Below, one piece after another: positions 61,797 to 64,000 of a stretch of 64,000 nt of DNA. The notes under the pieces were generated by a model. That model did no database searches and had not been told where the DNA came from. It saw nothing but the letters and a program-made list of their open reading frames with translations. Each line of letters starts with the position of its first letter. The first letter of the stretch is position 1. Position numbers and translations under genes: made by a program. Source of the stretch: Camarhynchus parvulus (Eukaryota > Chordata > Aves > Passeriformes > Thraupidae); assembly GCF_901933205.1 (NCBI RefSeq), contig NC_044572.1, positions 62,096,965 to 62,160,964 on the forward strand, read 5' to 3'.

Positions 61797-64000
61797 GGGT
61801 TTTTTGAATTTGTCTTTGATTGGTTGGTTTTTACAGTGAATATTGATGCTGTGCATTTCTGAACAGTTTGTGTCTGTGTCATTCCAAGCAAGGAATGGTT
61901 TGTGCTGATCATCACATGCTAGCTCCTGCACCTTTTTTTGTGATTATTTTTTTTTCTGAAAGCCACAGTTAGGTGTTTGCTGAAAATATGGATCTCTCAT
62001 TGGGAAGGGGTGAAAAAGAAGTCAGTGAAGTAGTTTTTGAGGAAGAGGGGAATTTGGTTGTAGGACAGAATGAGTTTGCCTTGATCTGGAAGAGGGATGA
62101 GCTTTGTCTGTAGGCTGCAGTAGAGATGTCTTGAGAGTGAGCAAAATAGCTTGTTGCCATTTGTTCATGACTTGAACGGGTCAGGAGTCAGTTCGTGGAT
62201 AAAGGACACACCTGCTTGCCTTGGAAAGCTCACAGATACAAATAACTGCTCAGCATTTTGGTGAAGAGGAGGATATTGAGAAATTCTCAGAGATGAGAAC
62301 AAAGGATTCTTTTTACAAGCCTGGACAACAGTAAGAGCCTATTGAAGTCTGCAATGAAGTGGATTTTTAAAAGGAAAAAAAGAAACCCTTCTGTTTGGGA
62401 AGGATTCAGGAGATGGCATAAAATAACTACTGCAGCACTTAGGCAGGTCCATTCCTAGGACCCCACACTGTATTGACTTGCCTGTGGGTTTTTCATGAAC
62501 TCCCTAACCTCCATCATGGCTGGCCTGAAATCTCAGCTCTGTGTTTCTACAGGCTCCTGAAAGGCCATAGACACCTGACTTGGAGCTAAACTGTAATTTT
62601 ATAGGAAATATGTATGCTGAATGCAGCACTTTCCTTTTTAAAAGGAAGCAAACCCTACAATTGGCTTAAAGAACTCTACCCTTCTACCCTCACAAGAGAC
62701 AATGACTTCTGGATTTTGAGCAGACACAAGTGTCTTGTCTATTTGTAGTTTTGACTTAACATTGAAGCTGTTCCTGGTCTGCAAGAAAAATTCACCAGAC
62801 TTTGCTTCCCTTTCCTCAAAAGGATGGGCAGAGTGGAGTTCCTGGTGTGCGAGAGCTGGCAGCTCATTTGCTTACCCTGGGCTCCCTGGCAGCCTTGGGC
62901 ATGCTGTCCCAAGCTTGCCCCTGCTCTGAGCAAAAGCTGGGAGAGGGGATGGATGTCTCTGGCCTTTAGTTGCCTCTAAGATGCTAAATTGTCTTAGTCA
63001 GCTGGAAGATTGGGAATTCCCTTCTTAAAGACTGTAGGGGAAATTCTCCCTTTAGGTAATTTTTTTTTGTAATTTCTCCCATTTGCTGAAAATTAGGTGA
63101 TAAGTTAAAACCCCTGCTTACCTCTTTAAATGCTAGGCATCTGTGGAAGAAAAGTCACATAAATAAGAAAAAGTATGAGTTGCAGGCAGTATTGAGTTAC
63201 TTAGCAAAACAGAAATGCAGCAGTGTTGACACTGGATCTGTATTATTTCTTTTGACTGTAAACACATATGGACATCATTTTGTATGATACAGAGTTTGTA
63301 AGCAGTTTGCAGACCCACTAATAAAATTCAAGGGGGAAGCATTTTTCTTAATAAAAAATAGCAAAATATCATGCATGATATACTGCTACTCTCAGTGCCC
63401 TGCATTTGCAAGTTAATAAAATATCTGTATTTGAAGTTCAGCATTTTGTGCTCTTTTCTGTGAGTGCACTTAAGACCAAATCTTATTTTATCCCATGATC
63501 ATTTGACTGGTTACTATAAACAACACTTTTTAATGACCCATTTGTCTGTGTTGGTATTGCTGAGCTCTTCAAATATGTAATAAAAATACCATTTTAGAGT
63601 TATATATCAGTCTCATTGATTTTCTGTTTGTGATGACAGTTTGAAAATTAAGTATCTCCTGAAAAATAAACCCAGTTTTGCCAGTGAAATTTCAAGTGGA
63701 TTCCTTCCCTGATATTTATCAGTACAGGAATCTGTAGGTCATCCTATGGTCATTATGACCAGGCACAGTTTTAAAACACTTTGGTATTTGCTTTTTTTTC
63801 CTTAGGAAACATGGAGGAGGTTACTGGTTTATTGCTTGTCAGAAGTGGGTGATAAAAGTTTTTTCTCCTTCTGACAAATGGTTTTGTCTTCCACTCACAA
63901 TCACTGTGTAATATATATATACTTGATTTTCTTTTAATATTTATATTCAGCGTCAGTCTTTGCTTGATATTGTGTTCTTGCTCAGCAAGACAAGTGGCTC
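61797..64000 (+). other. KIF13A: KIF13A intron 4, visible part b, to the window edge
   Basis: AT-rich non-coding sequence. One strong-looking acceptor (long T tract, ccttag at 63800-63805) is followed by a short frame unlike the kinesin motor, so I do not call an exon. The short TA repeat at about 63910-63921 is simple sequence. Confidence 0.7.

Larger units (their letters stand above)
11998..64000 (+). other. KIF13A: KIF13A gene, 5' portion (truncated by the window edge)
   Basis: KIF13A is a plus-end-directed kinesin-3 microtubule motor. Known roles of the family member include moving mannose-6-phosphate receptor vesicles via AP-1, positioning recycling endosomes and melanosome cargo, and acting in cytokinesis. 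Four coding segments are found here: 55, 91, 13 and 61 nt, with intron phases 1, 2, 0 and then 1 at the exon 4 donor. They splice into 73 codons plus one base without a stop. The joined peptide covers the start of the motor domain (VAVRVRPMNKRE, then EMEGNQTVLHPPPSN, then VFAFDHCFWSMDESNTTKYA). EMEGNQTVLHPPPSN and ESNTTKYAG distinguish KIF13A from the paralogue KIF13B. The P-loop GQTGSGKS exon is not in the window; exon 5 must start right of 64000, or was missed. Confidence 0.95.

Noticed and set aside
63806..63847. Possible KIF13A exon after a strong acceptor (long T tract, ccttag)
   Set aside because: Joined to exon 4 in phase it gives GNMEEVTGLLLVRS, which does not fit the conserved motor sequence expected after KYAG. 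Probably a cryptic site.

Overview
The window is vertebrate nuclear DNA, almost certainly from a bird. AT-rich non-coding sequence surrounds one CpG island, the coding signal is split into short exons with GT/AG splice sites, and the recognisable interspersed repeats are chicken-repeat-1 (CR1) LINE 3' ends plus one ERVL-type LTR. The LTR resembles, from memory, elements common in songbirds, so a passerine is possible but unproven. There are no operons, prophages, CRISPR arrays or bacterial-type genes.

The only protein-coding gene I can support is the 5' part of KIF13A, a kinesin-3 motor, on the + strand. Its CpG-island promoter lies at about 11.3-12.5 kb. Four coding segments are visible: exon 1 (CDS 11998-12052), exon 2 (12251-12341), a 13-nt microexon 3 (52111-52123) and exon 4 (58169-58229). 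Their phases join without a break into 73 codons plus one base. This covers the N-terminal start of the motor domain, including the nucleotide-binding RVRP motif. The P-loop, switch, stalk, FHA and cargo regions lie beyond the right edge.

Layout: 1-11.3 kb is upstream intergenic sequence with one CR1 fragment, a 40-bp tandem duplication and a candidate conserved non-coding block. 11.3-12.5 kb is the CpG island with promoter motifs, a strong-context upstream ORF, exons 1-2 and a 198-nt intron 1. 12.3-52.1 kb is intron 2 (39.8 kb), with simple repeats, one CR1 and one LTR. 52.1-58.2 kb is intron 3, which holds a homeodomain-site-rich block that looks like an enhancer. 58.2-64 kb is the start of intron 4, with a third CR1 fragment.

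The best leads are the obligatory 13-nt microexon, the frame-preserving stop-free first intron, the strong-Kozak upstream ORF 38 nt before the KIF13A start codon, and two candidate conserved non-coding blocks. I found no convincing new protein system. Most long open frames are GC-rich shadows of the promoter or chance frames in introns.
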